Source: JAUVXJ01 sp034411995 (lineage in GTDB: Bacteria; Chloroflexota; Anaerolineae; UBA7937; B3-Chlor). Taken from it: a DNA stretch of 64,000 nt. Position numbers and translations under genes: made by a program. The notes beneath the pieces were generated by a model, which saw nothing but the letters and a program-made list of their open reading frames with translations, searched no databases and had not been told where the DNA came from. Position 1 is the stretch's first letter; each line of letters starts with the position of its first letter. The stretch lies in the NCBI GenBank assembly GCA_034411995.1, contig DAOUME010000026.1, positions 372,001 to 436,000 of the forward strand. The letters are read 5' to 3'. This document shows, one piece after another, positions 17,561-27,107 of this stretch.

Positions 17561-18844
17561 ATGAGTGACATAGCCATCCGCGTCGAGAACCTGAGCAAGC
17601 AGTACCACATCGGCGGGCCGCAGGCCCGATACCAGACCCTGCGCGATACGCTGATGGACCTGGCGGCGGCACCGGTCCGGCGGCTGCGCAGCCTGGACCA
17701 ACCCGCACGGGCCGACCACACCATCTGGGCTTTGAAGGACGTCTCCTTCGAGGTCCAGCGAGGGGAAGTAGTGGGGATCATCGGACGCAACGGAGCGGGA
17801 AAGTCCACGCTGCTCAAGATTCTCTCCCGTATCACCGAGCCGACGGAAGGTTATGCCGAGATCTACGGCCGGGTGGGCTCGCTCCTGGAGGTAGGGACCG
17901 GCTTCCACCCGGAGCTGACGGGGCGAGAGAACATTTACCTCAGCGGGGCCATCCTGGGCATGAGACGCACTGAGATAGGCAGGAAGTTCGACGAGATCGT
18001 GCACTTTGCTGAGATAGAGGAGTTTCTGGATACCCCTGTGAAGCGCTATTCCAGCGGGATGCATGTACGATTGGCCTTCGCCGTAGCCGCGCACCTGGAG
18101 CCTGAGATCTTGCTGGTGGACGAAGTACTGGCCGTGGGAGACGTGGCCTTCCAGAGGAAGTGCCTGGGCAAGATGCAGGATGTCTCCAGCCAAGGGCGCA
18201 CGGTCCTGTTTGTGAGCCATGACATGGCCGCTATAGAGGGCCTTTGCGGTAGCGCGTACATGCTCCAGAAAGGTCGTCTTGCGACCACTGGCAAGACACG
18301 CGATGTTGTTCAGGCGTACCTCTCTATGCTCCCACTTTCGGTTGATGGCGCGTTGTGGCAGCGGGTAGACCGCAGGGGGAGTGGAAGGCTACGGTTTACT
18401 GACATCGTCTTTCGCACTGCGACCGGTGTTCCTACCGAGGCTGTCCAGTGCGGGCAGGACTTGGAGATCTCAATAGGCTATAGAAGCGACACTGGTACCT
18501 TGGGAAATGTGTCCGTGGCCATTTCAGTCAACACCCTCAGCGGGCACTGCATGCTGGTCCTGAGCAGCCAGATGGTGGGCAGAAGTTTCGACGCGCTGCC
18601 CTCGTCCGGTCGATTCTGCTGCGCTATTCAGCGGTTCCCACTGGCCCCCGGTCAGTACTACCTCAGTCTCCACTGCGAGGTCAATGGTGTCCTTGCTGAC
18701 TGGGTTCAGCAGGCTGTTCAGCTGACGGTGGAAGCTGGCGACTTCTTTGGCACAGGGCGGCTTCCGCCTCCCACTCATGGGGGGTTGCTGATACCTCATA
18801 GCTGGCATGTAACGGCAGCGGACGACGCTCTCAGGGAGCAGTAG
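17561..18844 (+). CDS. wzt: ABC polysaccharide exporter ATPase, Wzt-like with C-terminal binding domain
   Basis: The ATPase domain (about residues 1-245) has Walker A GRNGAGKST at about 75-83, the signature YSSGM, and Walker B LLVDEVLAVGD. The 180-residue extension carries a beta-rich Wzt_C-type domain with segments such as LEISIGYRSD and APGQYYLSLHCEVNG. In E. coli O8/O9a and related systems, this domain recognises the modified end of the O-polysaccharide. It is paired with the Wzm-like permease. ATG 17561 follows GGAAA; in-frame codons upstream lie in the inserted AT-rich sequence. Confidence 0.9.
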   Translation: MSDIAIRVENLSKQYHIGGPQARYQTLRDTLMDLAAAPVRRLRSLDQPARADHTIWALKDVSFEVQRGEVVGIIGRNGAGKSTLLKILSRITEPTEGYAEIYGRVGSLLEVGTGFHPELTGRENIYLSGAILGMRRTEIGRKFDEIVHFAEIEEFLDTPVKRYSSGMHVRLAFAVAAHLEPEILLVDEVLAVGDVAFQRKCLGKMQDVSSQGRTVLFVSHDMAAIEGLCGSAYMLQKGRLATTGKTRDVVQAYLSMLPLSVDGALWQRVDRRGSGRLRFTDIVFRTATGVPTEAVQCGQDLEISIGYRSDTGTLGNVSVAISVNTLSGHCMLVLSSQMVGRSFDALPSSGRFCCAIQRFPLAPGQYYLSLHCEVNGVLADWVQQAVQLTVEAGDFFGTGRLPPPTHGGLLIPHSWHVTAADDALREQ

Positions 18845-18850
18845 CCAACC

Positions 18851-19552
18851 ATGAGATTCCAGGATCATGTTCCCCGACCCATTTGGAGAGCAGCTCGCGC
18901 TTTGATCCATCTCGCTACGAGGGATTCTCGGCTCTCGCCCGCTCAGGTTGTGAAAGCAAATACCCAAGAAGCGTTTGAGTTCTTCTGGAGCCAAAATGAT
19001 TTTATTGCCGAGCAGTACCTTGACGCCGGCCGGTTAGCATTCTACGAGATTGTGGCAGAACACTGTGCGCACATGCTCACCAATTCTGGCCTCGGTGGGA
19101 GGGTGAGGGCTGCAGATATAGGGTGCGGGGCAGGTCACATGCTCCACGCGCTGACACGCAGACTCGGTCCCGAATACGAAACGGAGCTGTTTGGATTGGA
19201 CTTCGCGACGGCCGCTATTGCAAAGGCCCATACGCTATTGCCGACAGCAACACTTGTGGTGGGTGATATCTACAGCAACATCCTGCCGTCAGATTTCTTC
19301 GATCTCGTCCTCAGCATCGAAGTCCTAGAGCACTTGCGCTGGCCCGAAGACGCCATACAACAGCTGTTCCGTGTGTGCAAGCCAGGAGGCAACATCATCA
19401 TTACGGTCCCGAACGCTGCGACAGACAACTGGGACGGCCACGTCAACTTCTGGTCCGTAGAAGAGCTGGGCGACCTTTTGCGCTCACACGGACTGGTTGA
19501 CATGAAGCTCATACAGGGCGGCACGAAGATCATGGCCTGGATGGCAAAGTGA
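18851..19552 (+). CDS. Class I SAM-dependent methyltransferase
   Basis: The 233-residue enzyme has motif I as AADIGCGAGHMLHAL, with LFGLDFATAAIAKA (acidic motif II) and FDLVLSIEVLEHL. The pattern is that of Methyltransf_11/25-type small-molecule methyltransferases. The gene begins six bases after wzt. Such methyltransferases near a Wzt with a C-terminal binding domain often add the terminal mark read by the exporter, which is plausible here but not shown by sequence. Confidence 0.8.
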   Translation: MRFQDHVPRPIWRAARALIHLATRDSRLSPAQVVKANTQEAFEFFWSQNDFIAEQYLDAGRLAFYEIVAEHCAHMLTNSGLGGRVRAADIGCGAGHMLHALTRRLGPEYETELFGLDFATAAIAKAHTLLPTATLVVGDIYSNILPSDFFDLVLSIEVLEHLRWPEDAIQQLFRVCKPGGNIIITVPNAATDNWDGHVNFWSVEELGDLLRSHGLVDMKLIQGGTKIMAWMAK

Positions 19553-19595
19553 ACACTGACTTCAAGCCACCCTCATAATCCGCATGGGCTGAGGC

Positions 19596-20348
19596 ATGAT
19601 ATCAAGGCTAGTTGACACCTGCGCGCGACTTCTGGCAGGCAGACTACCTGCTAGAGTCGAGATTCACGAACGGAGACGCCAGTGGCCGGGCCAAGAAGGC
19701 CGTTTTGGCTACCAGAATCGCTACACTCACTTCAAGATCTCGTCGGACGAGCGCGTCTTGGACCTGGGCTGCGGAGGCTACCCGTTTGCCTACGCGACCG
19801 TCCTGGTAGAACGATTCCTGGAGACATCAAGACACCGGCACGAAACCCTAGCCACGGACGGTAAGCCGCTCGTGGTAGCTGATATCCATAGGCTGCCCTT
19901 CGCCGACAGATCCTTTGATTTTGTCTATTGCTCCCATGTGCTTGAGCACGTTGAAAGTCCAAGGGACGCCTGCGCAGAAATCATGAGGGTCGGGAAGAGG
20001 GGGTTTGTGGAGACCCCAACCATGGCCAAGGACGCCCTTTTTGCCTGGGCCAAGGACATGCACAAATGGCATGTGGTTGCCATTGGGCAGAGTCTCTGCT
20101 TCTTTGAATACTCGCAGCGACAGCTCAATGGAATAGGGTCTTCTGCATGGAAAGATCTAATCTTGAGCAGGTGGTATCATCCCCTTCAGGAGGCCTTCTA
20201 CGACAACCAAGACCTGTTCAACGTCATGTTCACCTGGTCTGAGAGATTCTCCGTTTTCGTTTTTCGCTTGGACGGCACCGTGGAAGCCCTAGATGCCGAG
20301 GTCGACTGCCGCAATGCGCTTTCTGATAATCAACACCGACTACCCTGA
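19596..20348 (+). CDS. Class I SAM-dependent methyltransferase
   Basis: The 250-residue protein contains RVLDLGCGGYPFAYA as motif I and FDFVYCSHVLEHVESP at the post-I/IV position. A cysteine- and tryptophan-rich C-terminal part follows that is not typical of the family. The gene overlaps the next one by 35 bases. The substrate is probably a glycan or lipid-linked sugar, by context only. The ATG at 19596 has TGAGG immediately upstream. Confidence 0.75.
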   Translation: MISRLVDTCARLLAGRLPARVEIHERRRQWPGQEGRFGYQNRYTHFKISSDERVLDLGCGGYPFAYATVLVERFLETSRHRHETLATDGKPLVVADIHRLPFADRSFDFVYCSHVLEHVESPRDACAEIMRVGKRGFVETPTMAKDALFAWAKDMHKWHVVAIGQSLCFFEYSQRQLNGIGSSAWKDLILSRWYHPLQEAFYDNQDLFNVMFTWSERFSVFVFRLDGTVEALDAEVDCRNALSDNQHRLP

Positions 20349-21510
20349 GTTCCTAACCTGGCTATATGCCCAGCACCCCGGTCTGGAGAAAGAGGCTTAC
20401 GAGGTGCAGATGCTGGCGCGTGACGAGAGCCTGTTTGGCTGGGCGGACTTCTATGCTGACAATCTTCGTAGGCTGCGGCACGAGGCACACAATATCTACG
20501 CCAACAACGAGTTCATGCAGAAGGCCTGGGCACGGGAACATGGGATTGCGGTGCAGGAAGCAAGACCACTCGATCCTAGGGTGCGCGACACTCTGCAGCG
20601 AGCGCGTCGCGCTGGATACGAGTCTCCGCTCCGGTTCCTTAGGCCATTGTTCCTGCCCGTGTTGAAATGGCTCGGCAGCCCGCAAGCATGGTCTTTGGAC
20701 ATCCTGGCGGCCCAGATCCGCCACTATCAGCCAGACATCCTCTTGAACCTGAACATTGGCCTGAGTACCGACCTACTGCGGGACCTGCGGCCTCATACTC
20801 GCCTGCTGGTTGGGCAACATGCTTCCCCGTTGCCCAACGGCCAGGACTACGGCATCTACGACTTGATAATATCGTCCCTTGCAAACTTCGTCGACTATTT
20901 CAGACAGCAGGGTGTACGTAGTGAGTATCTACCTCTAGGCTTCGAACCGGCGGTGCTTCCCCAAGTGGGTGAGCCCGAGGAGGTGCAAGGAGTTTCTTTT
21001 GTCGGCAGCCTTTTTCAGGTGCACGAGTCAAGGCGACGGTGGCTGGAATACGTGTGTCAACGCGTGCCCGTCGAAGTCTGGGGCCATGGTTTCAACGACT
21101 TGCCTCAGAACTCTGCCGTCCACAAGCGCTACAAGGGGACTGCTTGGGGCGTGCATATGTATCGGATCCTCAAAGGTTCTCTGGCAACTCTCAATCACCA
21201 CATTGACGTGGCGGGGCCTTACGCCAACAACATGCGCCTTTACGAGGCGACCGGCGTTGGGACTCTGCTCATCACGGACTGGAAAGACAACTTGCACGAG
21301 ATGTTTGACCCCGGGACAGAGGTGGTGGCATACCGAAGTGCGCAAGAATGTGTTGAGTTGATCCACTACTATCTCACCCATGAGGATGAGCGGGAGACTA
21401 TCGCTCGGGCTGGCCAGCGACGCACGCTTTCCGAGCACACATACTACCACCGAATGCAGGAACTGGTGGACATTGTCCGCAAGTATCTGAAGCGTGGGAC
21501 GAAGAGGTGA
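20314..21510 (+). CDS. CgeB/YkvP-like glycosyltransferase
   Basis: The 398-residue protein starts MRFLIINTDYPEFL. It has a long N-terminal region with helices, followed by the donor domain: GVSFVGSLFQVHESRR, LYEATGVGTLLITDW and VAYRSAQECVELIHYYL. The LYEATGxGTLLxTD motif is the hallmark of CgeB-type GT-B proteins (Glyco_trans_1_2). ATG 20314 lies inside the preceding gene. Confidence 0.75.
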   Translation: MRFLIINTDYPEFLTWLYAQHPGLEKEAYEVQMLARDESLFGWADFYADNLRRLRHEAHNIYANNEFMQKAWAREHGIAVQEARPLDPRVRDTLQRARRAGYESPLRFLRPLFLPVLKWLGSPQAWSLDILAAQIRHYQPDILLNLNIGLSTDLLRDLRPHTRLLVGQHASPLPNGQDYGIYDLIISSLANFVDYFRQQGVRSEYLPLGFEPAVLPQVGEPEEVQGVSFVGSLFQVHESRRRWLEYVCQRVPVEVWGHGFNDLPQNSAVHKRYKGTAWGVHMYRILKGSLATLNHHIDVAGPYANNMRLYEATGVGTLLITDWKDNLHEMFDPGTEVVAYRSAQECVELIHYYLTHEDERETIARAGQRRTLSEHTYYHRMQELVDIVRKYLKRGTKR

Positions 21511-21952
21511 TCCGCGCCAACCGGCTGGTGCGGTATGACCACGGCGGAATAGCGCGGAACGTCTGGGGGTGGCGCGACCAGCGCCAAGTGGCTATGGTGG
21601 AGTTGTTAGGTCACCCAGAGGTCCGTCCTTGGAGGGGGCGTTGACTGACCATGAATACCGGATTCTGTCGCAGTGAGCGTCTCTTGCTCGGCAACGGGGC
21701 CGGCTCCCCGGGCTCTCATGTCGTGGAGATACTCCAGCGGCGAGGCCACGAGACTAAGGCAAGTCTTGGGTCCCCGGAGTTTCATCCGAAAACCCCGCGC
21801 GGCTGTCGTCAAACGCGGTGCCTTGGATGGCTGGCACTAGGTGTTGAGGCATGGCTTAGCAGTCATCCTTCCTGCCCGGCTAGGGCGCGGCCGACCCCAC
21901 TGCACCGGCGGCGCGCTCCACGCAGACAGCTGTCTTGCTTGGAGAGCCTTCC
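21511..21952. other. Intergenic stretch with gene remnants
   Basis: A 442-base stretch has no intact gene. It includes a 45-codon open frame at 21507-21644 (begins at a GTGA overlap) that I cannot assign, and the epimerase-like fragment described at 21651. It looks like the scar of gene loss. Confidence 0.5.
21651..21760 (+). pseudogene. Fragment of NAD-dependent epimerase (N-terminus only)
   Basis: The reading frame encodes ERLLLGNGAGSPGSHVVEIL, which matches the N-terminus of extended SDR epimerases (xxLVTGGAGFLGSHVVExL), with the GxGxxG loop altered. Homology ends within about 30 residues. It is similar to the N-terminal part of the pseudogene at 23088, so it may come from the same or a related gene. 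Confidence 0.55.
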
Positions 21953-22861
21953 ATGAGCAATACGGTATCGGAGTGCCCCGCATGCGGTCGGACCACGATT
22001 GCGAATCTTGGCCCGCTGCCCATGACAAGCGGGGCCATTGACCTGCCTCACCCGGGCAATCTATATGAGTGCTCAACGTGCACCCTTTTGTTCCGTCGGC
22101 CCTATCTGGCTAAACCCGATTTGATGCGAGCATATACCAGATTGTCCGCTGACCTATGGGATGCCGATGTACCTCGTCGCGACTACATATTGGCAGCCAA
22201 GATGATTGAGAGCTCATTCCATTCAGGCCGAGTTCTCGACGTCGGCTGCTTTCGAGGGGACTTCCTCACCATGCTGCCGCAGCGGTACGAAAGATACGGC
22301 GTTGAACCTGCACACTCTGCTCGCGAAGTGGCCCGACAACGGGGCATAGAGGTGTTAGCCTCGTGGATCGAGGATATTGAGGTCGAGCTTCACTCGTTCC
22401 ACGTTATAACGCTTCTGGATGTAATCGAGCACCTACCGAATCCGGCTCTGTCGCTGGAAGGGCTGAGGCGGTTGCTACTGCCAGGGGGCCTGCTGATGCT
22501 GTCCACCGGCAATACGGACGTCCTGCCATGGCGCCTCATGCGCCGCCACTATTGGTACTACTTTCCCGAGCACGTCAGTTTCTTCAATCCGCGCTGGTTC
22601 CGCTGGTTGGCCAGACAACTGGATCTCGAACTACTCGCGGTCAGAGAATATTCATACTTCAAGGCCTCCCGCTGTGAGCGCTGGCTGCAGCTGGCAAAGT
22701 GTGCCGCCTTCTGCGCAGTGGAAGGTGCTAGGCGGCGGCCAACGGTCTACCGGATCCTTTGCTCGTTCAACCCGTTCAGGAAAGTCCGCTTTCGCACTCC
22801 CACGCCAGGCACCGGCCTGTGGCCAGACCATATGCTAGTGGTGCTGAGGTCGAAGGATTGA
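21953..22861 (+). CDS. Zinc-ribbon-type SAM-dependent methyltransferase
   Basis: The 302-residue protein starts with a CPAC...CSTC pattern (zinc-ribbon-like, about residues 8-42), then RVLDVGCFRGDFLTMLP (motif I) and ITLLDVIEHLPNP. This layout matches the Methyltransf_13/23-type enzymes common in sugar O-methylation and deoxysugar clusters. ATG 21953 has GGAGA at an optimal distance. The C-terminal 80 residues hold aromatic and basic segments of no known motif. Confidence 0.8.
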   Translation: MSNTVSECPACGRTTIANLGPLPMTSGAIDLPHPGNLYECSTCTLLFRRPYLAKPDLMRAYTRLSADLWDADVPRRDYILAAKMIESSFHSGRVLDVGCFRGDFLTMLPQRYERYGVEPAHSAREVARQRGIEVLASWIEDIEVELHSFHVITLLDVIEHLPNPALSLEGLRRLLLPGGLLMLSTGNTDVLPWRLMRRHYWYYFPEHVSFFNPRWFRWLARQLDLELLAVREYSYFKASRCERWLQLAKCAAFCAVEGARRRPTVYRILCSFNPFRKVRFRTPTPGTGLWPDHMLVVLRSKD

Positions 22862-23087
22862 CAAGAAATGCATGGAGATCTGCCCGTGGCACCGGCGTGC
22901 GCCGCCCAAGCCTGGAGCACACGCCCCCCCGTCCGTTGTGCGAGAAACGCCGGCGTTGGACGAGAAGCAAGGCGCGAAGCACCAGAGATCGAGCAAGGTG
23001 TCTCTGTCGTCTCCCGAATCGGCGCAGTCACGCCCGGCGACAGCCAGGGCCGGTCCGCCGAGGGCGGGCATCCGCAGGGGAGCCCCA

Positions 23088-23561
23088 GTGAATGATCAAC
23101 ACAGTTGCCCCCGAAATAGGTGCCTGTTGGTGACCGGCGGTGCTGGCTTCCTTGGGTCTCACGTCGTTGGCCGTGTCCGACAGGCCCACTGGTGCGCCGA
23201 GGTCGACGCGCCTCGCAGCCACCAGTACGACTTCAAAGACGAGGAGGCCGTGATTCGCATGTATGATGAACTCCGTCTATACATCGTGATCCATGTAGCG
23301 GGCATAGTGGGCGGCATCGGCGCGGGGTTCGAGATCTCCATCAAAGACTTGGCGTACCTGATCGCCGAGTTGACGGGGTTCAGAGGCCGCATCACCCGGG
23401 ATACCAGCAAACCCGGAGGCCAGCCGCGCCGCTGCCTCGATGCGACTGGCGCCAGGGAAGAGTCTGGTTTCGAAGCAAGTGTGCCCTTGGAGGAAGGGCT
23501 ACGCAGGGCTATTGAATCGTGGCAGAGCCATAGACAGGATCAGAGAGGTACAGTTGACTGA
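23088..23561 (+). pseudogene. GDP-L-fucose synthase-like gene with internal deletion
   Basis: The N-terminal 80 residues (CLLVTGGAGFLGSHVV, VIHVAGIVGGIGA) match GDP-L-fucose synthase or a close epimerase. The sequence then jumps to FEISIKDLAYLIAELTGF and SKPGGQPRRCLD, which belong to the last 85 residues of the family. About 150 central residues are absent, including the YxxxK catalytic site. The junction is near 23325 and the frame stays open. The GTG at 23088 has GGGGAG upstream. The product cannot be an active dehydrogenase; a truncated protein may be made. Length is 157 residues against about 310 for the family. Confidence 0.8.
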
Positions 23562-24741
23562 CCGCCTGCCGCGTGTATCCATCGTCACACCCTCCTATAA
23601 CCAGGGCGCGTTTATCGGCGAGACTATGGAGAGTGTTCTGTCCCAGAGCGGCGACTTCGAAATTGAATACCTGGTCATGGATGGCGGCTCAACTGATGGC
23701 TCCGTTCAGGTCATAAGAGGATATGCCGACCGGGTCATGCGGGATTGGCCGGCAGCGTGTGCGCGCGTCTCTATCACATGGGTTAGCCAGCGCGACCGCG
23801 GCCAGCCGGACGCCATCAACCAGGGACTTCGCCGGGCCAACGGTGATATCCTGGGCTACATCAACTCCGACGACGTCTACTATCCCGGCGCCTTTGAGCG
23901 TGTGGTCAGGGAGTTCGCTGCGCGCCCGGAAGTTGATTTCGTTTACGGGAATGGCGACTTGATTGACAAAGAGGGCCGCTGGCTGCGAGACTGGGTGTCT
24001 CGGCCCTTCAATTGCTCGGTTCTCGCCTCTTATGACTTTCTCCGGAACGGCTTTCGCAACTACATCATGCAGCCGGCGACTTTCTGGCGCAAGGGCGTGC
24101 TGGACAGGATCGGCTACTTCGACGAGACCTTCCACTATGCGCTGGACTTGGAGTACTGGATTCGCGCGGGGCGGTCAGGGTTGACCCTACATCATATCCC
24201 TCACAAGCTGGCCAAGTTCCGCACCTGGCCTGACACCAAAACACTGTCTAGCCCCGCCGTTTTTTGGGAAGATCAGCTGGAGATATTCAGGCGCCACCGG
24301 GGCACTGAGGACCTGGCTATCTTCTTCGCCTACTACTACTACAACCTGGCCCTGCAATTCGAGTTCGACTTGGTGAGGACCGCTGAGGAGGCACCAGGGA
24401 TTCTTTGCCGCTGGGAAGGGCTGCCCGCCGGCGAGCGACGAATAGTGTCCCAGCAGGCAGAGCGCGGCTTTCGTCTCGGCAGCCTACTTCTCGCCAGCGA
24501 ACTGTGCGGCCGCAGGCGCTTTGAAGAAGGGGCGAGTGCCTTTGAAAGCGGTCTGGCCGAGGGGCGGCGGCTTGTTCTCCACCCGTTTGCGCTGGCGTAT
24601 CTGTTGAATCGTATCTCCGGACCCGTTTTTGCGCCTACTGTGCATAGGATCACGCGGTTTTCAGTGCGCCTCTATCTCCAGATGCGCTACAACTGGTTGT
24701 GGGTACGACGAAACACGATTGCTCGGCAACTGTCAACGTGA
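23554..24741 (+). CDS. GT2 glycosyltransferase
   Basis: The 395-residue protein has a GT-A domain with SIVTPSYNQGAF, YLVMDGGSTDGS, WVSQRDRGQPDAINQGLRRA, LGYINSDD (DxD equivalent) and DLEYWIRA. This combination defines the WcaA/EpsE-like rhamnosyl- or glucosyltransferases. The C-terminal 130 residues are helical and not recognised. The TTG at 23554 has GAGAGG five bases upstream and lies at the end of the disrupted epimerase gene. Confidence 0.85.
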   Translation: MTDRLPRVSIVTPSYNQGAFIGETMESVLSQSGDFEIEYLVMDGGSTDGSVQVIRGYADRVMRDWPAACARVSITWVSQRDRGQPDAINQGLRRANGDILGYINSDDVYYPGAFERVVREFAARPEVDFVYGNGDLIDKEGRWLRDWVSRPFNCSVLASYDFLRNGFRNYIMQPATFWRKGVLDRIGYFDETFHYALDLEYWIRAGRSGLTLHHIPHKLAKFRTWPDTKTLSSPAVFWEDQLEIFRRHRGTEDLAIFFAYYYYNLALQFEFDLVRTAEEAPGILCRWEGLPAGERRIVSQQAERGFRLGSLLLASELCGRRRFEEGASAFESGLAEGRRLVLHPFALAYLLNRISGPVFAPTVHRITRFSVRLYLQMRYNWLWVRRNTIARQLST

Positions 24742-24771
24742 CTCAACGCGCTGTCATAGTTCGGGACTCCT

Positions 24772-25842
24772 GTGAGCACCGCTTCAACGGTATCTTCTAC
24801 CCTATCCGTTTGCGATAGAGCCGGAGGGAAACAAGTGGCAGGAGGCGCCAACAAGCCGCTGATTAGTGTCGTCATCTGCACCTACAACAGGCGCGGCCTG
24901 CTAGAGGAATGCCTGAACTCCCTGTTTGACCAGGCATACCCTGAAGACGCCTATGAGATCATCGTGGTTGATGATGGGTCGACCGACGGGACCGATGCCC
25001 TCCTTCGAGAAATGGCCGTCAAGCCTGGGCCACGACTACGCCATTTCGCGCAGGAGAACAAAGGCTCTGCCACGGCCAGAAACCTGGGGATATCGCACGC
25101 CCGTGGGGAGATCATCGCGTCCATCGACGATGACTGCGTCGCTACCGAGACGTGGATGGAAAGCGCCGTTGCCTGCTTCGCTGACGAGGACATCGTGGGT
25201 GTGCAGGGACCAACCTTGCCCGCAGAGCCGGTGCGCCTGCACTTGTTTCCACCGCGATTCTCCTATACTCTAGAGGTCACGGAGTCGGTTTGGACTCACC
25301 CCACCTGCAATATGCACTACCGCAAACAGGCCATCCTGGATGCGGGCGGCTTCAACGAGGCTTTCAAGATGACCGGGGCCGAGGATGTTGACCTGGCCTT
25401 GCGCCTGGAACAGATCGGTCGGATTGCGTTCTCAAAGGATGCTCTCGTGTATCACGCCGTGTTCTACGACACGCTTGCCCAGCGGCTCAGATTCATCAGA
25501 AGGTACCAGTACGAGCCAATCTTGTTCAAGCAGCATCCGCAGCTGAGAAAGAACCTGCTGTTTCGATTCGTAAACAGCAAAGAGGTTGTCCACGTGCCCT
25601 TCTTCGGCCTGGCGATTCTCGGCGGGCTTGGCGGTCTCTTCGTGGATAGGTCGCTTCTACCAGCAGTAGTCCTGGCCCTGATGTGGTTTGCGGTCTATCT
25701 CTGGTCAAACGTGTTCGTGGACCGCGATGTCCGGCTGTTTCCCATCAGGACCGCCCTCTTTCCGGTCAAGCTGCTGCTGCACTCGGCCAAGCTGTACTAC
25801 CACTTGCTGGGAAGTATCAGATACAGAACACTGCTGGTGTAG
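24772..25842 (+). CDS. Membrane-anchored GT2 glycosyltransferase
   Basis: The GT-A domain is at about residues 28-260: SVVICTYNRRGLL, IVVDDGSTDGTDA, IIASIDDDC as the DxD site, and MTGAEDVDLALRLEQIGR with the ED pair. Two C-terminal transmembrane helices (about 280-320) follow, so the enzyme is probably bound to the inner membrane. The start is GTG, and the next gene begins right after the stop. Confidence 0.85.
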   Translation: MSTASTVSSTLSVCDRAGGKQVAGGANKPLISVVICTYNRRGLLEECLNSLFDQAYPEDAYEIIVVDDGSTDGTDALLREMAVKPGPRLRHFAQENKGSATARNLGISHARGEIIASIDDDCVATETWMESAVACFADEDIVGVQGPTLPAEPVRLHLFPPRFSYTLEVTESVWTHPTCNMHYRKQAILDAGGFNEAFKMTGAEDVDLALRLEQIGRIAFSKDALVYHAVFYDTLAQRLRFIRRYQYEPILFKQHPQLRKNLLFRFVNSKEVVHVPFFGLAILGGLGGLFVDRSLLPAVVLALMWFAVYLWSNVFVDRDVRLFPIRTALFPVKLLLHSAKLYYHLLGSIRYRTLLV

Positions 25843-27033
25843 ATGCAGCCAGAACGTCCCCACACACAGGAAGAACAGGCAGGTTCTGTGGCCGGTAGAC
25901 CGTTGAACATACTGATGATCGGGGGAGCGATTCCCTGGTATCCTCCTGTCGGGGGGAGTGCGGTTGTTCCTCTCCACCTGGGGGAAGCTCTCGGCAGGGC
26001 CGGGCACCATGTGGACTATCTGGTGGTCACCCTGGACGGCTCGAAGATGGATTCGAAGCACGTCCATCCGCTGTACACCTCCTTGCCACGCGACAGCCGT
26101 ACTTATGGAAACAAGCTCCTCCTACCGCTTCACCAGTACCTGAAAGTGTTCAGAACGCTCAAGGGATATGACATCGTTCACTGCGAGGTAGAGGGGGTAG
26201 CGTTCCACGCGTTGCATCGCGCATTGTTGGGAAGTCCTCCCAGGATTGTGGCCGCGGTGTACACCGGGGGAATACCCCGGTTCTTCTGGCAGAGAAGGTC
26301 GGTCTTTGAGGCTTACAACTTCTTGGGGATCAAGCTTGCTGACCTGGTCATCTGCCCTTCAGACTATTCCAGACAAAACGTGTCGCAGGCGTATGGCATA
26401 CCGCTATCGAAAACGAGGGCTTTCCTTGGCGGAGTTCCCAGCCATTTCCTCGAGCAAACACCCAGACACAAGCGGAAGGATGGTTCGTTCACGCTGGTGT
26501 TTTGCGGTCGTCTGAATGGGAGCCGCGACCCTGTCAAGAGGGTTGATCTGCTGTTGAAGGCCATGCCCCAAGTCCTCGAGCGACACAGCTTAGAACTGAA
26601 CATACTTGGCACAGGTTCGAGGTCGAATGAGTATGCCAAGTTGGCCCGAGTTTGCGGAATCGAGGAACAAGTCCACTTCTTGGGCCACGTCGACCATGGC
26701 ATGCTCCCGAAGTACTACGCTGCCGCAGACCTCTTCGTTCTCCCCTCCCGGATGGAGAGCTTTGGCCTGGTGCTGGTGGAGGCGATGGCCTGCGGTTTGC
26801 CGGTAGTGGCTACGAGAGTGGGTGGCATCCCGGAGGTCGTCGAGGAAGGGGTGACGGGTTTGCTGGTCGCGCCAGACGACTCTCGGGCACTTGCTGAGGC
26901 CATCAATTCCTTGCTCGATGATCCACAGAGAATGAGATCCATGGGCGCCAAAGGCAGACAAAAGGTCATGGAGCACTTCACTTGGGATAAGGTTGCGCAG
27001 AGGATGGTCGGGTACTTCCGCGAGATCTTGTAG
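25843..27033 (+). CDS. GT4 glycosyltransferase (paralogue of the gene at 30663)
   Basis: The 396-residue GT-B enzyme shows the N-terminal ILMIGGAIPWYPPVGGS pattern and the donor-domain segments LVFCGRLNGS, LPKYYAAADLFVLPSRMESF, MACGLPVVATRVGGIPE and VTGLLVAPDD. It resembles phosphatidylinositol-mannosyltransferase/PimB-type enzymes. The C-terminal half is clearly related, residue by residue, to the product at 30663-31823. Confidence 0.85.
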   Translation: MQPERPHTQEEQAGSVAGRPLNILMIGGAIPWYPPVGGSAVVPLHLGEALGRAGHHVDYLVVTLDGSKMDSKHVHPLYTSLPRDSRTYGNKLLLPLHQYLKVFRTLKGYDIVHCEVEGVAFHALHRALLGSPPRIVAAVYTGGIPRFFWQRRSVFEAYNFLGIKLADLVICPSDYSRQNVSQAYGIPLSKTRAFLGGVPSHFLEQTPRHKRKDGSFTLVFCGRLNGSRDPVKRVDLLLKAMPQVLERHSLELNILGTGSRSNEYAKLARVCGIEEQVHFLGHVDHGMLPKYYAAADLFVLPSRMESFGLVLVEAMACGLPVVATRVGGIPEVVEEGVTGLLVAPDDSRALAEAINSLLDDPQRMRSMGAKGRQKVMEHFTWDKVAQRMVGYFREIL

Positions 27034-27107
27034 GCAGCAGCCAGACACTCAGTCGCACCATGTACTCGCGGTCTCTCGAGTTGCGCGCGCCTTGTGAGAA
27101 CCTCACC

